The notes: generated from the letters alone by a model not told the origin. DNA of 64,000 nt from Lutibacter sp. A80 (GCF_022429645.1 NZ_CP092480.1:3866134-3930133); one strand, 5' to 3'. Positions 1-9,354 are shown, counted from the stretch's first letter. Numbers and translations: made by a program.

Positions 1-1127
1 TTAGCAGTTAATTGACTTGGGTTAATTCCTTTAGAAATTAAGTAATTAGAAACAGCCATTGCTCTTCTTTCAGATAAATCTTGATTGCTTTCTTTTGTTC
101 CTCTAGAATCTGTGTGAGATTCTAATGCAACTGCTACTCCAGTTCTTAAAACAGGTAATAAACGAGTGTCTATTATATTTTTAGCTTCAGCAGTTAATGT
201 AGCACTTGCTAAATTCCAGTTGATAGGTAAAATACTATTTTCTGTTAATTCACAATCAACTTCTTTCCAAGATGTTAAACCACCTTTTTTAACTAAAACT
301 TCTTTAGTTACAGTTTTATACTCTGCAGGTACAGTAACAACTTTTTCAGTAGCATCACTTACTAATACAACTTTAGATATTGTTTCATATTCAGCAGGAA
401 TATCAATAGTTCTTGTAGTTGGAGGAGTTACCATAACAGTTTTTTTAACAACTTTAGTTACTTCAGGAATTTCAATTTTTCTTGTAGTAGGTTGGTTTGC
501 AACAACTGTTTTTTTGTAAGTTTTATTAAATCCAGGAACAGCAGTTCTTTGTGTATGTGCATCTACATCCAATTTAGTTAGAGGAACAGTAGTGTATTCT
601 GCAGGGATTGGTTTGTAACACCAGTATCTACAATCGTTTGGATCGCTAGATTCACAATCAGGAGCTACATCGCTCATTTGCCAAACTGCAGTTGCAGGTT
701 TAATTTCAATTGTTTCAGAATCTGGTTTAAAAGTAGCAGGAATTACGCTTAATTTTGAAGCATCTTCTTTAGCTGTATATGTTAAAGTTTCTGAACCAAA
801 AGTTCCAGGTATTGTTTCTAATTTATAACTAGCTTCTTTAACAACAACTACAACATCTCTAGTTTCGTAAACTGCTGGTACAATTTCTAAACGTTGACTA
901 GCTTCTTTAACAAGAACTCTTTCTGTAACAGTTTTGTATTTAGCAGGAATAGTAGTAATTTTTTTGTAAGCAGCTTTTGTTTCAATAGTTACATCTTCAT
1001 TTTTCCAAATATCTGGTGTTTTACAACGAACATAGCATTTTCCAGGTTCTGGGTTTGTTGGTAGATCTTGTGCAAATGCAGTTGCTCCAAAAACCAATAA
1101 GGTAATAGAAAATAATACTTTTTTCAT
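1..1127 (-). CDS. OmpA-family outer-membrane protein, 3' end outside window
   Basis: The reading frame is open from an ATG at 1127 to the window edge, about 375 residues, with no stop. It starts with a signal peptide (MKKVLFSITLLVFGATAFAQ). The middle is a run of degenerate repeats with the pattern V/I-P-A-x-Y/F-K-T followed by basic and Val-rich stretches, for example VPAEYKTVTKEVLVK and IPAEYETISKVVLV, plus a Cys-containing insert (CESSDPNDCRYWCYKPIPAEY). The last visible part, ESHTDSRG...NQDLSERRAMAVSNYL, is the peptidoglycan-binding OmpA C-terminal domain. The protein probably anchors the outer membrane to the cell wall. Codon choice looks like that of a strongly expressed gene. The frame was read directly from the sequence; the C-terminus is missing. 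Confidence 0.88.
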   Translation of the reverse strand, partial: MKKVLFSITLLVFGATAFAQDLPTNPEPGKCYVRCKTPDIWKNEDVTIETKAAYKKITTIPAKYKTVTERVLVKEASQRLEIVPAVYETRDVVVVVKEASYKLETIPGTFGSETLTYTAKEDASKLSVIPATFKPDSETIEIKPATAVWQMSDVAPDCESSDPNDCRYWCYKPIPAEYTTVPLTKLDVDAHTQRTAVPGFNKTYKKTVVANQPTTRKIEIPEVTKVVKKTVMVTPPTTRTIDIPAEYETISKVVLVSDATEKVVTVPAEYKTVTKEVLVKKGGLTSWKEVDCELTENSILPINWNLASATLTAEAKNIIDTRLLPVLRTGVAVALESHTDSRGTKESNQDLSERRAMAVSNYLISKGINPSQLTA

Positions 1128-1154
1128 TTTTTTTAGCATTTAATTAGGTTAATT

Positions 1155-1175
1155 CTGTTTAGATTTTCTAAACAG
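1155..1175 (-). promoter_or_regulatory. perfect stem-loop upstream of the OmpA-family gene
   Basis: CTGTTTAG and CTAAACAG form a perfect 8-bp stem around a 5-nt loop, 28 nt before the ATG at 1127. There is no T-run, so it does not look like a terminator. It may sit in the 5' untranslated RNA and stabilise the message, or be a protein-binding site. I could not assign a clear TAnnTTTG box here. Confidence 0.4.
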
Positions 1176-1258
1176 TATAATTATGACACAAAACAATTTA
1201 ATAAGTCACAATCACTAACAAAAATAGTTAAAATTCTTAAAAAAATGTTAAAAAAGTA

Positions 1259-2152
1259 TTATAAGTTTTTAAAATATAAGCTTTTAACTATACCATCTGC
1301 AAGTCCAATTTTAGGAACATATACTTTTTTAGCATTGCTCCATTTCATTGCAGATAGGTAAATTTTTGTAGCAGGTATTATAACATCGGCTCTATCAGGG
1401 TTTAGATCGAGCTCAGTGATTCGTTCTTCAAAAGACATTTTTTTTAGAAATTGATATTGTGCTTTCATATAAATTAATGAAAGTGGTTTACCTATAGTTT
1501 TGCCTGAAAGTTTAAATATTTTATTAATATTTCCTCCGGAACCAATTAATATTGGTTTATTTAATTTTTTTGTGTTTGCTTTTATCCAAACTTCCATACT
1601 TTCCCAAACATCTTTAAAAGATTTTTGTTTGTTAAGTAAGCGGACAGTACCTATTTTAAATGATTTTGAATTGATTATTTTTCCATTTGAAAAGATTGTT
1701 ATTTCTGTACTTCCTCCACCAACATCTACATATACATAAGACTTGTCGGTTTTAATAATATTGGTTAAATCTGTAGAGAAAATTATTGCCGCTTCTTTTT
1801 TACCGTCTATTAAATTTATTTTAACGGCTGTTTTTTCAAAAATTTCAGCTACAACTTCTTGTCCATTTTTTGCTTCTCGCATAGCGGAAGTTGCACAGGC
1901 ATAATAATTTTCAACTCCATGTACCTCCATTAATAGTTTAAAAGCTTTTAAAGCTTTAATCATTCTATTTTTATTGGCTTGTGAGATGCTACCTTTTAAA
2001 AAAGTGTCAGCTCCTAAACGGATTGGTACACGAACTAATGCCGATTTTTTAAAACTAGGATGTTCGCTGTTTTTATCTGTAATTATATTTGCTACTAATA
2101 ATCTAATGGCATTTGATCCAATGTCTATACCTGCAAGCTTTTCAATTTTCAA
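1259..2152 (-). CDS. Ppx/GppA-family phosphatase (short form)
   Basis: A 297-residue protein of the ASKHA fold. The N-terminal GIDIGSNAIRLLVA and the later VDVGGGSTEI are the two phosphate-binding loops of the exopolyphosphatase / pppGpp phosphatase family. It is far shorter than E. coli Ppx (about 510 residues) and lacks the C-terminal HD-like domain, as many Bacteroidetes members do. It probably hydrolyses polyphosphate or (p)ppGpp, but which one cannot be told from sequence. The sixA-like gene lies 7 nt upstream on the same strand, so the two are probably co-transcribed. Confidence 0.85.
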   Translation of the reverse strand: MKIEKLAGIDIGSNAIRLLVANIITDKNSEHPSFKKSALVRVPIRLGADTFLKGSISQANKNRMIKALKAFKLLMEVHGVENYYACATSAMREAKNGQEVVAEIFEKTAVKINLIDGKKEAAIIFSTDLTNIIKTDKSYVYVDVGGGSTEITIFSNGKIINSKSFKIGTVRLLNKQKSFKDVWESMEVWIKANTKKLNKPILIGSGGNINKIFKLSGKTIGKPLSLIYMKAQYQFLKKMSFEERITELDLNPDRADVIIPATKIYLSAMKWSNAKKVYVPKIGLADGIVKSLYFKNL

Positions 2153-2159
2153 AATAATA

Positions 2160-2648
2160 TTATTTATAATTTTTAGGAAATTCAGTTAAAATTGTTTTAC
2201 CGTTTTTTATGTTTTTCCAGTGATTTGTATCAAATTTAATTCCAATAACACCGCATGTTGGCACATGGTCTAATTGTATGCTTCCAAATTTATTTACAAA
2301 ATCACTAATACCGTGATCGTGACTAAAAATAATGGCAGAATCAAAACCATCGTCTAAAGCTTTTACGGTTTTAATTAAATAGCCATCACTAAAATTGTAT
2401 AGTGATTTGCTGATTTTTAAATTAGCTAAAGGATAATTAAAAGTGTAGCTAAAAATCATTCCGGTATGTAATGCTCTGTTTGCACAGCTTGAAATAAAAA
2501 CATCTGGAGTTGCTATTTTTTTTAGCAAGACATTTGAAACTAGGTAGGCATCGTTAATTCCTCTTTTTTTTAGAGGGCGATCTATGTCTTTAATGCCTTC
2601 GTATTTCCAAGAAGATTTTGCGTGTCTAACTATATAAAGTGTTTTCAT
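2160..2648 (-). CDS. SixA-like histidine phosphatase
   Basis: A 162-residue member of the histidine phosphatase (phosphoglycerate mutase-like) superfamily. YIVRHAKSSW at the N-terminus is the catalytic RHG-type motif in the RHA form typical of SixA relatives. The second histidine is in IIFSHDHGISDF. In E. coli SixA removes phosphate from phosphohistidine on phosphotransfer proteins; here the substrate is unknown. It directly precedes the Ppx/GppA-like gene, forming a small phosphatase pair. Confidence 0.8.
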   Translation of the reverse strand: MKTLYIVRHAKSSWKYEGIKDIDRPLKKRGINDAYLVSNVLLKKIATPDVFISSCANRALHTGMIFSYTFNYPLANLKISKSLYNFSDGYLIKTVKALDDGFDSAIIFSHDHGISDFVNKFGSIQLDHVPTCGVIGIKFDTNHWKNIKNGKTILTEFPKNYK

Positions 2649-2680
2649 GGTTTTGGGTAGTTGAGTTTCAAGTTTATAAA

Positions 2681-3328
2681 TTAAGGTGCTAATCGTTCAA
2701 TTTTCCAATCGTAATTTTCTTGTAATGTATATCTTATTCTATCGTGCATTCTATTAGGTCTACCTTGCCAGAATTCTATACTTATTGGTCTAACAATATA
2801 TCCTCCCCAATTTTTAGGTCTTGTAATTTCTTTATTTTCGAATTGTTTTTCAAAAGAAGCCAATTTATCATCTAAATATTTACGTGAAGGAACTGGTTCA
2901 CTTTGATCTGAAGCCCAAGCGCCTAGTTTACTTCCATCGGGTCTTGATTCAAAATATCCATCAGACATGTTTTCTGAAATTTTTTCAGCAACACCTTTTA
3001 TAATTACTTGACGTTCTGTATTATGCCATAAAAAAGACAAGCAGACATTAGGGTTGTTTTCTATAGCTTTTCCTTTTTCACTATTGTAGTTTGTATAAAA
3101 AATAAAACCTTCCCAAGTGTATTTTTTAAGTAATACAGCTCTACTTTTTGGAAAACCATCGGAACCAATAGTGGCTACTGTCATAGCATTTGTTTCTGCA
3201 TCTCCTCCAAAATTTTCAACTTCATAAAACCATTTTTGAAATAACTCCATAGGGTTTTCAGAAATATCTTTTCTTGAAAGTTCAATTTTTTGATAGTTTC
3301 TTCGATAATTACTTAAATCAGTTTCCAT
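2681..3328 (-). CDS. pdxH: pyridoxamine 5'-phosphate oxidase
   Basis: A 215-residue FMN enzyme making pyridoxal 5'-phosphate from pyridoxine or pyridoxamine phosphate. Visible family marks are the FMN-binding RAVLLKKY region, the central NVCLSFLWHNTERQV strand, and the C-terminal signature FWQGRPNRMHDRIRY followed by W-K-I-E-R-L-A-P, the conserved end of PdxH. Length and both ends match the family. It lies between the symporter gene (50 nt upstream) and the sixA-like gene (32 nt downstream), all on the minus strand. Confidence 0.95.
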   Translation of the reverse strand: METDLSNYRRNYQKIELSRKDISENPMELFQKWFYEVENFGGDAETNAMTVATIGSDGFPKSRAVLLKKYTWEGFIFYTNYNSEKGKAIENNPNVCLSFLWHNTERQVIIKGVAEKISENMSDGYFESRPDGSKLGAWASDQSEPVPSRKYLDDKLASFEKQFENKEITRPKNWGGYIVRPISIEFWQGRPNRMHDRIRYTLQENYDWKIERLAP

Positions 3329-3378
3329 AGTGTAAAATTAAAAAATCTTTTAATGTTTTAAATTCTTTTAAAAAGTAT

Positions 3379-4842
3379 TTACGAATTCGTTTTTTTAATT
3401 AATAACAATCCTAAAAATGTAATAGATCCGTTAATAATTAAAAGTTCATAACCAAATATATAACCATTTAAAAGTGTTTCGGAATACATATTAATAAAAT
3501 ATGTTGCAATTACAGAAAAAACGCTTACAATCCATACATATTTGTCTTTAATAGCAATTTTTGTAAATATTCCAAAGGTAAACAAACCTAATAAAGGACC
3601 ATAAGTGTAAGATACAATTTGCAATAAACTATTAATAACATTGTCGTTTAAAACATATTTAAAACTTACAATTACTAGTATTAATATAATTGAAATTACT
3701 ACATGAATTATTTTTCTAGTTAATTTTTGTTTAGATTTTACGTTGTTTTCAATGTCTAAAAAATCTACGCAAAAAGATGTTGTTAAGGAGGTTAATGCAC
3801 TATCTGCACTAGAATAAGCTGCAGCGATTAAACCTAATATAAATACAGTTCCAATGGTAATACCTAAATGGCTGTTTAATGCAATTTCTGGATACAATAA
3901 ATCTGTTTTAATGGCTCCATCAACTGTTGGAATTTGAATGCCAAGTTTGTTTGCATAGATAAATAATAAAGCTCCTAGCGTTAAAAAAATAAAATTTACT
4001 ACTATTAAAATAAAACCGAGTGAAATAACATTCCATTGAGATTCTTTTATGTTTTTACAGGTTAAGTTTTTTTGCATCATATCTTGATCTAAACCTGTCA
4101 TAGCAATGGTTATAAACATACCTCCAAAGAATGATTTTATCAAGTGATTTTTATCGTTAAAATTATCTGTAAAAATTATTCTACTATAACTCTTAAATTC
4201 AGGAGAAGTAAAAACATCTGCCAAAGACCAATTTAAATTATTGATAATTATAAATATTGTGGCAAAAACTGCAATTAACATAAACAGAGTCTGCAGGGTA
4301 TCTGTCCAAACTATTGTTTTAATTCCTCCTTTAAAAGTATAAATCCAAATTAAAAGAACCGAAAAAATTACAGTAATTTCAAAGGGTATATTCCAAGCAT
4401 CAAAAATAAAATATTGAAGTACAGAAGTTACTAAAAACAATCGAAATGAAGCAATTAATACTCTTGATATAAAAAAGAAAAATGCACCAGTTTTATGTGA
4501 GTGAGTTCCAAATCGGAGTTTTAAAAATTCGTAGATAGAAGTGATTTTTAAATTATAATAAATGGGGATAAGCACGTAAGCAATTACAAAATACCCAAAT
4601 AAATATCCAATAACAATTTGCAAATAACTAAACTGCGATCCTTGTACTAAGCCCGGAACCGAGATAAAAGTAACACCTGATAATGATGCGCCTATCATAC
4701 CAAAAGCAACAATATACCAAGGGGATTTTCTATTAGCTTTAAAAAAAGTGTCGTTAGAATCGTTTTTACCTGTAAAATAGGCAATAGCTAAAAGTACACA
4801 AAAATAGACAGCGATTAGCAAAAGAATGTAAATTGGTTGCAT
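3379..4842 (-). CDS. sodium:solute symporter (SSS family)
   Basis: A 487-residue integral membrane protein with about 13 hydrophobic helices. The N-terminal region ending [20 protein letters not shown] and the GVTFISVPG segment are typical of SSS transporters. [18 protein letters not shown] matches the conserved sodium-site helix 8. It should import a small solute with Na+, but the substrate (sugar, amino acid or carboxylate) cannot be inferred. It is divergent from recR, and the promoters of both must lie in the 78 nt between them. Confidence 0.9.
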   Translation of the reverse strand: MQPIYILLLIAVYFCVLLAIAYFTGKNDSNDTFFKANRKSPWYIVAFGMIGASLSGVTFISVPGLVQGSQFSYLQIVIGYLFGYFVIAYVLIPIYYNLKITSIYEFLKLRFGTHSHKTGAFFFFISRVLIASFRLFLVTSVLQYFIFDAWNIPFEITVIFSVLLIWIYTFKGGIKTIVWTDTLQTLFMLIAVFATIFIIINNLNWSLADVFTSPEFKSYSRIIFTDNFNDKNHLIKSFFGGMFITIAMTGLDQDMMQKNLTCKNIKESQWNVISLGFILIVVNFIFLTLGALLFIYANKLGIQIPTVDGAIKTDLLYPEIALNSHLGITIGTVFILGLIAAAYSSADSALTSLTTSFCVDFLDIENNVKSKQKLTRKIIHVVISIILILVIVSFKYVLNDNVINSLLQIVSYTYGPLLGLFTFGIFTKIAIKDKYVWIVSVFSVIATYFINMYSETLLNGYIFGYELLIINGSITFLGLLLIKKTNS

Positions 4843-4886
4843 TTACTAGTTTTAATAGTTTACAGAGAACAAAGAAACTAAAATTA

Positions 4887-4916
4887 TTGAGAATATCGTT
4901 TGAAATTGTACATTTG
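4887..4916 (+). promoter_or_regulatory. promoter of recR (-33 TTG, -7 TACATTTG)
   Basis: TTG at 4887-4889 is followed after 19 nt by TACATTTG at 4909-4916, an exact fit to the Bacteroidetes primary sigma consensus. The box ends only 4 nt before the ATG at 4921, so transcription would begin at or next to the start codon. This also argues against the in-frame TTG at 4900, which lies upstream of the likely transcript start. Confidence 0.65.
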
Positions 4917-4920
4917 CGAA

Positions 4921-5532
4921 ATGAATTTTTCGTCTAAACTTTTGGAAAATGCTGTGAATGAAGTCTCTCAATTACCAGGAATTGGTAAAAGAACGGCATT
5001 GCGGCTGGTTTTACATTTATTAAAGCAGCCAGCAGCACATACACACCAATTAGCTGGTGCATTAACTAATTTAGTTGATGAAATTAAATTATGTAAAAAA
5101 TGTCATAATATTTCTGATGTAGAAATTTGTGAAATTTGTGCAAATCCATCACGAAATGAAGAAATTATTTGTGTTGTTGAAGATGTTAGAGATGTAATGG
5201 CCATAGAAAACACGTCTCGTTTTAAAGGATTATATCATGTTTTAGGTGGTAAAATATCTCCAATTGAAGGTGTTGGTCCACAAAATTTAACAATAGATAG
5301 TTTAATCGATAAAGTAAAAAGTGGAGTTGTTAAAGAAGTAATTTTTGCTTTAAGTTCCACTATTGAAGGAGATACTACCAATTTTTATATTTTTAAACAG
5401 TTAGAAAAATATGCTATTAAAACTTCAACAATAGCAAGAGGTATTGCTGTTGGAGATGAATTAGAATATGCCGATGAGGTAACATTAGGAAGAAGTATTG
5501 TAAATAGAATTCCTTTTGAAAATTCACTGTAA
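4921..5532 (+). CDS. recR: recombination mediator RecR
   Basis: 203 residues from the ATG at 4921. An upstream TTG at 4900 would add seven residues but lies inside the promoter. Order of parts: a helix-hairpin-helix ([18 protein letters not shown]), a four-Cys zinc finger (CKKC ... CEICANP), and a Toprim domain ([16 protein letters not shown]). RecR acts with RecO and RecF to load RecA onto gapped DNA. The glycosyltransferase gene starts 6 nt after the stop, so it is probably read from the recR promoter. Confidence 0.95.
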   Translation: MNFSSKLLENAVNEVSQLPGIGKRTALRLVLHLLKQPAAHTHQLAGALTNLVDEIKLCKKCHNISDVEICEICANPSRNEEIICVVEDVRDVMAIENTSRFKGLYHVLGGKISPIEGVGPQNLTIDSLIDKVKSGVVKEVIFALSSTIEGDTTNFYIFKQLEKYAIKTSTIARGIAVGDELEYADEVTLGRSIVNRIPFENSL

Positions 5533-5538
5533 AATTTT

Positions 5539-6687
5539 ATGGATGTTTCTATAGTAATTGTTAATTACAATGTACGGTATTTTTTAGAGCAATGTATTTT
5601 AAGCGTACAAGCTGCTTCAAAAAATAATAGTACAGAAATTATTGTGGTTGATAATAATTCTACAGATGAAAGTTGTAAACTACTAAAAGAAAAATATCCA
5701 GAAGTTAAATTAATTGAAAACAAAGAAAATATTGGTTTTTCAAAAGCTAATAATCAGGGTGTTAAAATTGCAACGGGAGATTATCTATTAATTTTAAACC
5801 CAGATACTATAATTGCAGAAGACACTCTTGATAAAATTTTAAACTTTGCAAAAGCAAAACATAATTTAGGCGTTTTAGGCGTTAAATTAATTGATGGATC
5901 TGGAGAGTTTGCACCTGAAAGTAAACGAGGAATTCCTACTCCAAGTGTGTCATTTAATAAGCTTTTTGGTATTTCAAGTAAGCGTACTGGTAAATATTAT
6001 GCAACACATTTAAATGAAAATGAATCTGGAGTTATGGATATTGCTTCAGGAGCATTTATGTTTATAAAACGAACTGTTTTTAACGAGGTTGAAGGCTTTA
6101 GTGAAGCTTATTTTATGTATGGAGAAGACATAGATTTAAGTATGAAAATTTTGAATAAAGGATATCAAAATTACTATTATGCGGATACTCAAATAATTCA
6201 TTTTAAAGGAGAAAGCACAACCAAAAACAGCAAATACCTAAACCATTTTCATGATGCAATGAAGATATTTTATAAAATGCATTTTAAATTGAATATGGTT
6301 TATGATTTTATAATGCGTATTGGTATTGAATTTTGGTATTTATTAAAATATTTTAGATTTACTAAAGTTAAAAAAGGGGTAAAGCCAGCATTTAATTTAT
6401 TGTATTTAGGTGATGATAAATTAATTGTAAATTTTTTAAATAAAAAGTATTTAGTGGTAAAAGAGTCGATTTTAGATGATTTTTCTGAAATAAAAAAAAT
6501 AATAAAAAACAATAAAATTGAAGCCGTTGTATTTGATAATTCAACAATTTCAAATAAAAAAATTATTGCACATATTCAGGAATTAAAAAATGAAAATGTT
6601 TCATTTAAAATTCATCCAAAAACAACTAATTTCTTAATAGGTAGTACTTGCCCAAATGTTAGAGGGCACGTAGAAATTATAGAATAA
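5539..6687 (+). CDS. family 2 glycosyltransferase with C-terminal Rossmann-like domain
   Basis: A 382-residue GT-A fold enzyme. VSIVIVNYNVRYFLEQCILS and IIVVDNNSTDES are the nucleotide-sugar-binding strands, LLILNPDT holds the acidic metal-binding motif, and FMYGEDIDLSMKIL is the ED-type catalytic region seen in rhamnosyltransferase-like GT2 enzymes. Beyond about residue 280 a second alpha/beta segment follows (LLYLGDDKLIVNFL ... KTTNFLIGSTCPNVRGHVEII), which resembles a nucleotide-sensing Rossmann unit. It likely adds a sugar to a surface polysaccharide; donor and acceptor are unknown. Its stop directly abuts the stop of the convergent synthetase gene. Confidence 0.85.
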   Translation: MDVSIVIVNYNVRYFLEQCILSVQAASKNNSTEIIVVDNNSTDESCKLLKEKYPEVKLIENKENIGFSKANNQGVKIATGDYLLILNPDTIIAEDTLDKILNFAKAKHNLGVLGVKLIDGSGEFAPESKRGIPTPSVSFNKLFGISSKRTGKYYATHLNENESGVMDIASGAFMFIKRTVFNEVEGFSEAYFMYGEDIDLSMKILNKGYQNYYYADTQIIHFKGESTTKNSKYLNHFHDAMKIFYKMHFKLNMVYDFIMRIGIEFWYLLKYFRFTKVKKGVKPAFNLLYLGDDKLIVNFLNKKYLVVKESILDDFSEIKKIIKNNKIEAVVFDNSTISNKKIIAHIQELKNENVSFKIHPKTTNFLIGSTCPNVRGHVEIIE

Positions 6688-8748
6688 TTATTGTTTTTCA
6701 ATTCTAATTCTTGCATCCACAGCTAAAATTTCTGTTTTATTTCCTAGAAGTGGATTTAAATCTAACTCAACTATTTCTGGAGCTATTGTTATTAAATTAG
6801 ATACTTTTGTAATTATTTCTGCAAATAAATGTTCATTTACACCTTCTTGATTTCTAATACCTTTAATTATTTTATAAGATTTTAAATTGCGAATCATGTT
6901 TAAACTTTCAATTTCAGAAACTGGAGCTAAAAGCGTGTTAACATCTTTTAAAACTTCAATATAAATGCCTCCTAAACCACATAAAATTAAATGTCCAAAA
7001 TCACCTTCTTTTTTGGCTCCTATAAATAATTCAATCCCTTTTTTCATTGGTTGAATTAAAACAGCTGTAGCGCCATCTATTTTCATAATTTTATTAAATG
7101 AAGCAACAAGTTTTTCTTCAGAAGTAATATTTAAAATTATTCCTCCAACATCACTTTTATGAATAGGGCCAACAACCTTCATAACCACTGGAAATCCTAA
7201 TTTTTTTGCTTTTTTTATGCAAATTTCTTTAGTTGTGCAAACAGCTTCGTTTACAATTGGTATTTCTGCAGCAAGTAAAATCTCTTTAATTATTTGAGGT
7301 TTTAAATAACCATTTTCGGCTTTATTAATTAGAATTCTAATTTTTTCAGCATTAATAGTTGTTGAAGTAGTTGTTGTAGTAATAGGTTTTATATTATTTG
7401 CTACTTTTCCCAATGCATTTCCAAAAATAACTTCATCAGGGAAATTTATGTTTCCTTTTGAAATAAAATATTCAATTTCATTTTTAACATTAACAACAGA
7501 AGGAAGTACGGAGAAAATTGGTTTTTTACAAGTGCGTATTTTTTTATGAAGTACATCATAAACATCAAATACTTTAAACAAACCTGGACTTCCAAAAATA
7601 ACCACCATTGCATCAATTTCTGTAAAATAATTTTCACAATAATCTACAATAGTTTCTAGTTGTTCGGCATTACCTGTGGCTAAAAAATCTATTGGATTAG
7701 AAACGGATGAGCCTAAAAATAATTTACTGAGTAGCTCTTCACTTTTTGGGCCTTTAATTTCAGGAATATTTAATCCGTTTTTAGATAAAGTATCGGTTAA
7801 CATTACGGCAGGACCACCAGCGTGTGTTATTATAGCAATGTTTTTGCCGTTAAGTTTTGGATGCATAAATATTGATGCTACCGTAATTAGCTCATTTCTA
7901 CCAAAACAACGAATAATTCCGGCTTTTTTAAATAAGGCATCAACTGCGGTGTCTGAATTAGCCAAAGCACCTGTATGTGAACTTGCAGCTCGGCTTCCTG
8001 CAGAAGAACTTCCTGCTTTTATTGCTGCAATTTTGCATCCTTTTTGTATTAATGAAGTTGTATGTTTTAGTAGTTTTTGTGGATTTTCAATGCTTTCAAT
8101 ATATAAGAGTTTTATTTTTGAACTTGTACTTTTATTAAAAGTTTCATCTAAATGTTCTAAAACTTCTTCAACTCCAATTTGTGCCGAATTTCCAACGGAA
8201 TAAACACTTGAAAATGTTAAACCTGTTGCCATTGCAGCTTCAATAATAAAAACAGCTGTAGCGCCAGACCCTGAAATAAAATCGACACCTTTTTTATCTA
8301 ATTTTGGTATTGGAGTTGTAAAAACACTTGCATAATTTTGATTTATTAATCCAATATTATTAGGACCTAATAATGTTCCTCCAACAGAATTAATTTCATC
8401 AACTATGGCTTGTTCTAATTTTTTACCCGCAGCATCTTTTTCACTAAAACCAGCTGAAAAAATAATAAAACCTTTTGTGTTTTTCTGCTGGGCTAGCACT
8501 TTTATTGTTTCTAAAGTGAACTTAGCGGCAATTGCAATAATTGCAACATCAACTTTAGGAATGTCTTTAATATTTTGATAACATTTTATACCTTGTATTT
8601 CTGTTTCTTTTGGATTTACAGTTATAAGTTCGCCTTTAAAATTGTGTTCAATTATATTTTTTAAAACGCGTCCTCCAGGTGTATGTATGTTATTAGATGC
8701 TCCAACAATAGCAATGCTTTTAGGGTTGAGTAATTTTTTATGTAACAT
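6688..8748 (-). CDS. ADP-forming acyl-CoA synthetase, fused alpha and beta subunits
   Basis: A 686-residue protein with the acd-type order: CoA-binding Rossmann domain (SIAIVGASNN, about 1-125), succinyl-CoA-ligase-like domain with the phosphohistidine segment AASSHTGALANSD, a further CoA-ligase domain, and an ATP-grasp domain from about 470 (GFPVVMKVVGPIHKSDVGG). The family converts acyl-CoA + ADP + Pi to acid + ATP. It is the last gene of the iorA-iorB operon, 11 nt after iorB, which suggests that aryl-acetyl-CoA made by IOR is its substrate. Some family members are instead protein acetyltransferases, but those carry a GNAT domain that is absent here. Confidence 0.88.
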   Translation of the reverse strand: MLHKKLLNPKSIAIVGASNNIHTPGGRVLKNIIEHNFKGELITVNPKETEIQGIKCYQNIKDIPKVDVAIIAIAAKFTLETIKVLAQQKNTKGFIIFSAGFSEKDAAGKKLEQAIVDEINSVGGTLLGPNNIGLINQNYASVFTTPIPKLDKKGVDFISGSGATAVFIIEAAMATGLTFSSVYSVGNSAQIGVEEVLEHLDETFNKSTSSKIKLLYIESIENPQKLLKHTTSLIQKGCKIAAIKAGSSSAGSRAASSHTGALANSDTAVDALFKKAGIIRCFGRNELITVASIFMHPKLNGKNIAIITHAGGPAVMLTDTLSKNGLNIPEIKGPKSEELLSKLFLGSSVSNPIDFLATGNAEQLETIVDYCENYFTEIDAMVVIFGSPGLFKVFDVYDVLHKKIRTCKKPIFSVLPSVVNVKNEIEYFISKGNINFPDEVIFGNALGKVANNIKPITTTTTSTTINAEKIRILINKAENGYLKPQIIKEILLAAEIPIVNEAVCTTKEICIKKAKKLGFPVVMKVVGPIHKSDVGGIILNITSEEKLVASFNKIMKIDGATAVLIQPMKKGIELFIGAKKEGDFGHLILCGLGGIYIEVLKDVNTLLAPVSEIESLNMIRNLKSYKIIKGIRNQEGVNEHLFAEIITKVSNLITIAPEIVELDLNPLLGNKTEILAVDARIRIEKQ

Positions 8749-8759
8749 TAAATAAATTT

Positions 8760-9347
8760 TTATAAAGAAACTTTTTCCGAAGCAATTTCTTTTCCTTTTT
8801 GGTAAGCTTCTAAATTTTTATTAATTATACGTTCACCTTTTTTTTCAAAAAGCATTTTAATTGCCATTTGTAAATTATCATCACTTAAAGGAAGTAGGGA
8901 AGAAGCAGCGCCTAACAATACAATATTTGTAGCTCTGGAATTCCCAATTTCTTTAGCAATATTTTTGGCATTTATTAAAATACTGTTTTTATGCGTTTTT
9001 ATTTCTTTATATAAATCTTCTAATTCAGGATAGTTTTTAATATTTTCAAAAGGGTTTGAATCCGTTATTAAAAAACCGTCTTTTTTTAAAAATGGTAAAT
9101 AGCGCAATAATTCCATTGGCTCAACAGAAATAATCATATCGGCTTTTCCTTCAGGAATTAAATCTGAAAATATTTCTTCGTCTGAAATTCTTACGTGGCT
9201 TTGTACTGCACCGCCTCGTTGACTCATTCCGTGAACTTCAGATTGTTTAATATTTAAATTACTTTCTATTGCAGCAGTATCTAAAACAGCAGCAATTGTT
9301 AAAATTCCTTGTCCGCCAACTCCAGCTAAAATTATATTTGTTTTCAT
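8760..9347 (-). CDS. iorB: indolepyruvate oxidoreductase subunit beta
   Basis: A 195-residue gamma-type subunit of 2-oxoacid:ferredoxin oxidoreductases. ILAGVGGQGILTIAAVLD at the N-terminus and SEVHGMSQRGGAVQSHVRIS are the hallmark strands of IorB. Together with IorA it oxidatively decarboxylates aryl pyruvates (from Trp, Phe and Tyr) to aryl-acetyl-CoA. The gene lies 7 nt downstream of iorA and 11 nt upstream of the synthetase, a tight operon. Confidence 0.93.
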   Translation of the reverse strand: MKTNIILAGVGGQGILTIAAVLDTAAIESNLNIKQSEVHGMSQRGGAVQSHVRISDEEIFSDLIPEGKADMIISVEPMELLRYLPFLKKDGFLITDSNPFENIKNYPELEDLYKEIKTHKNSILINAKNIAKEIGNSRATNIVLLGAASSLLPLSDDNLQMAIKMLFEKKGERIINKNLEAYQKGKEIASEKVSL

Positions 9348-9354
9348 TGTTTTG

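Noticed and set aside
166..519. Plus-strand open frame of 117 residues, low-complexity Thr/Val-rich
   Set aside because: It is antisense to the repeat region of the OmpA-family gene and its composition is the mirror of those repeats.
7446..8203. Open frames on both strands inside the acyl-CoA synthetase gene
   Set aside because: They are shadows of a well-conserved coding frame with clear domain motifs.
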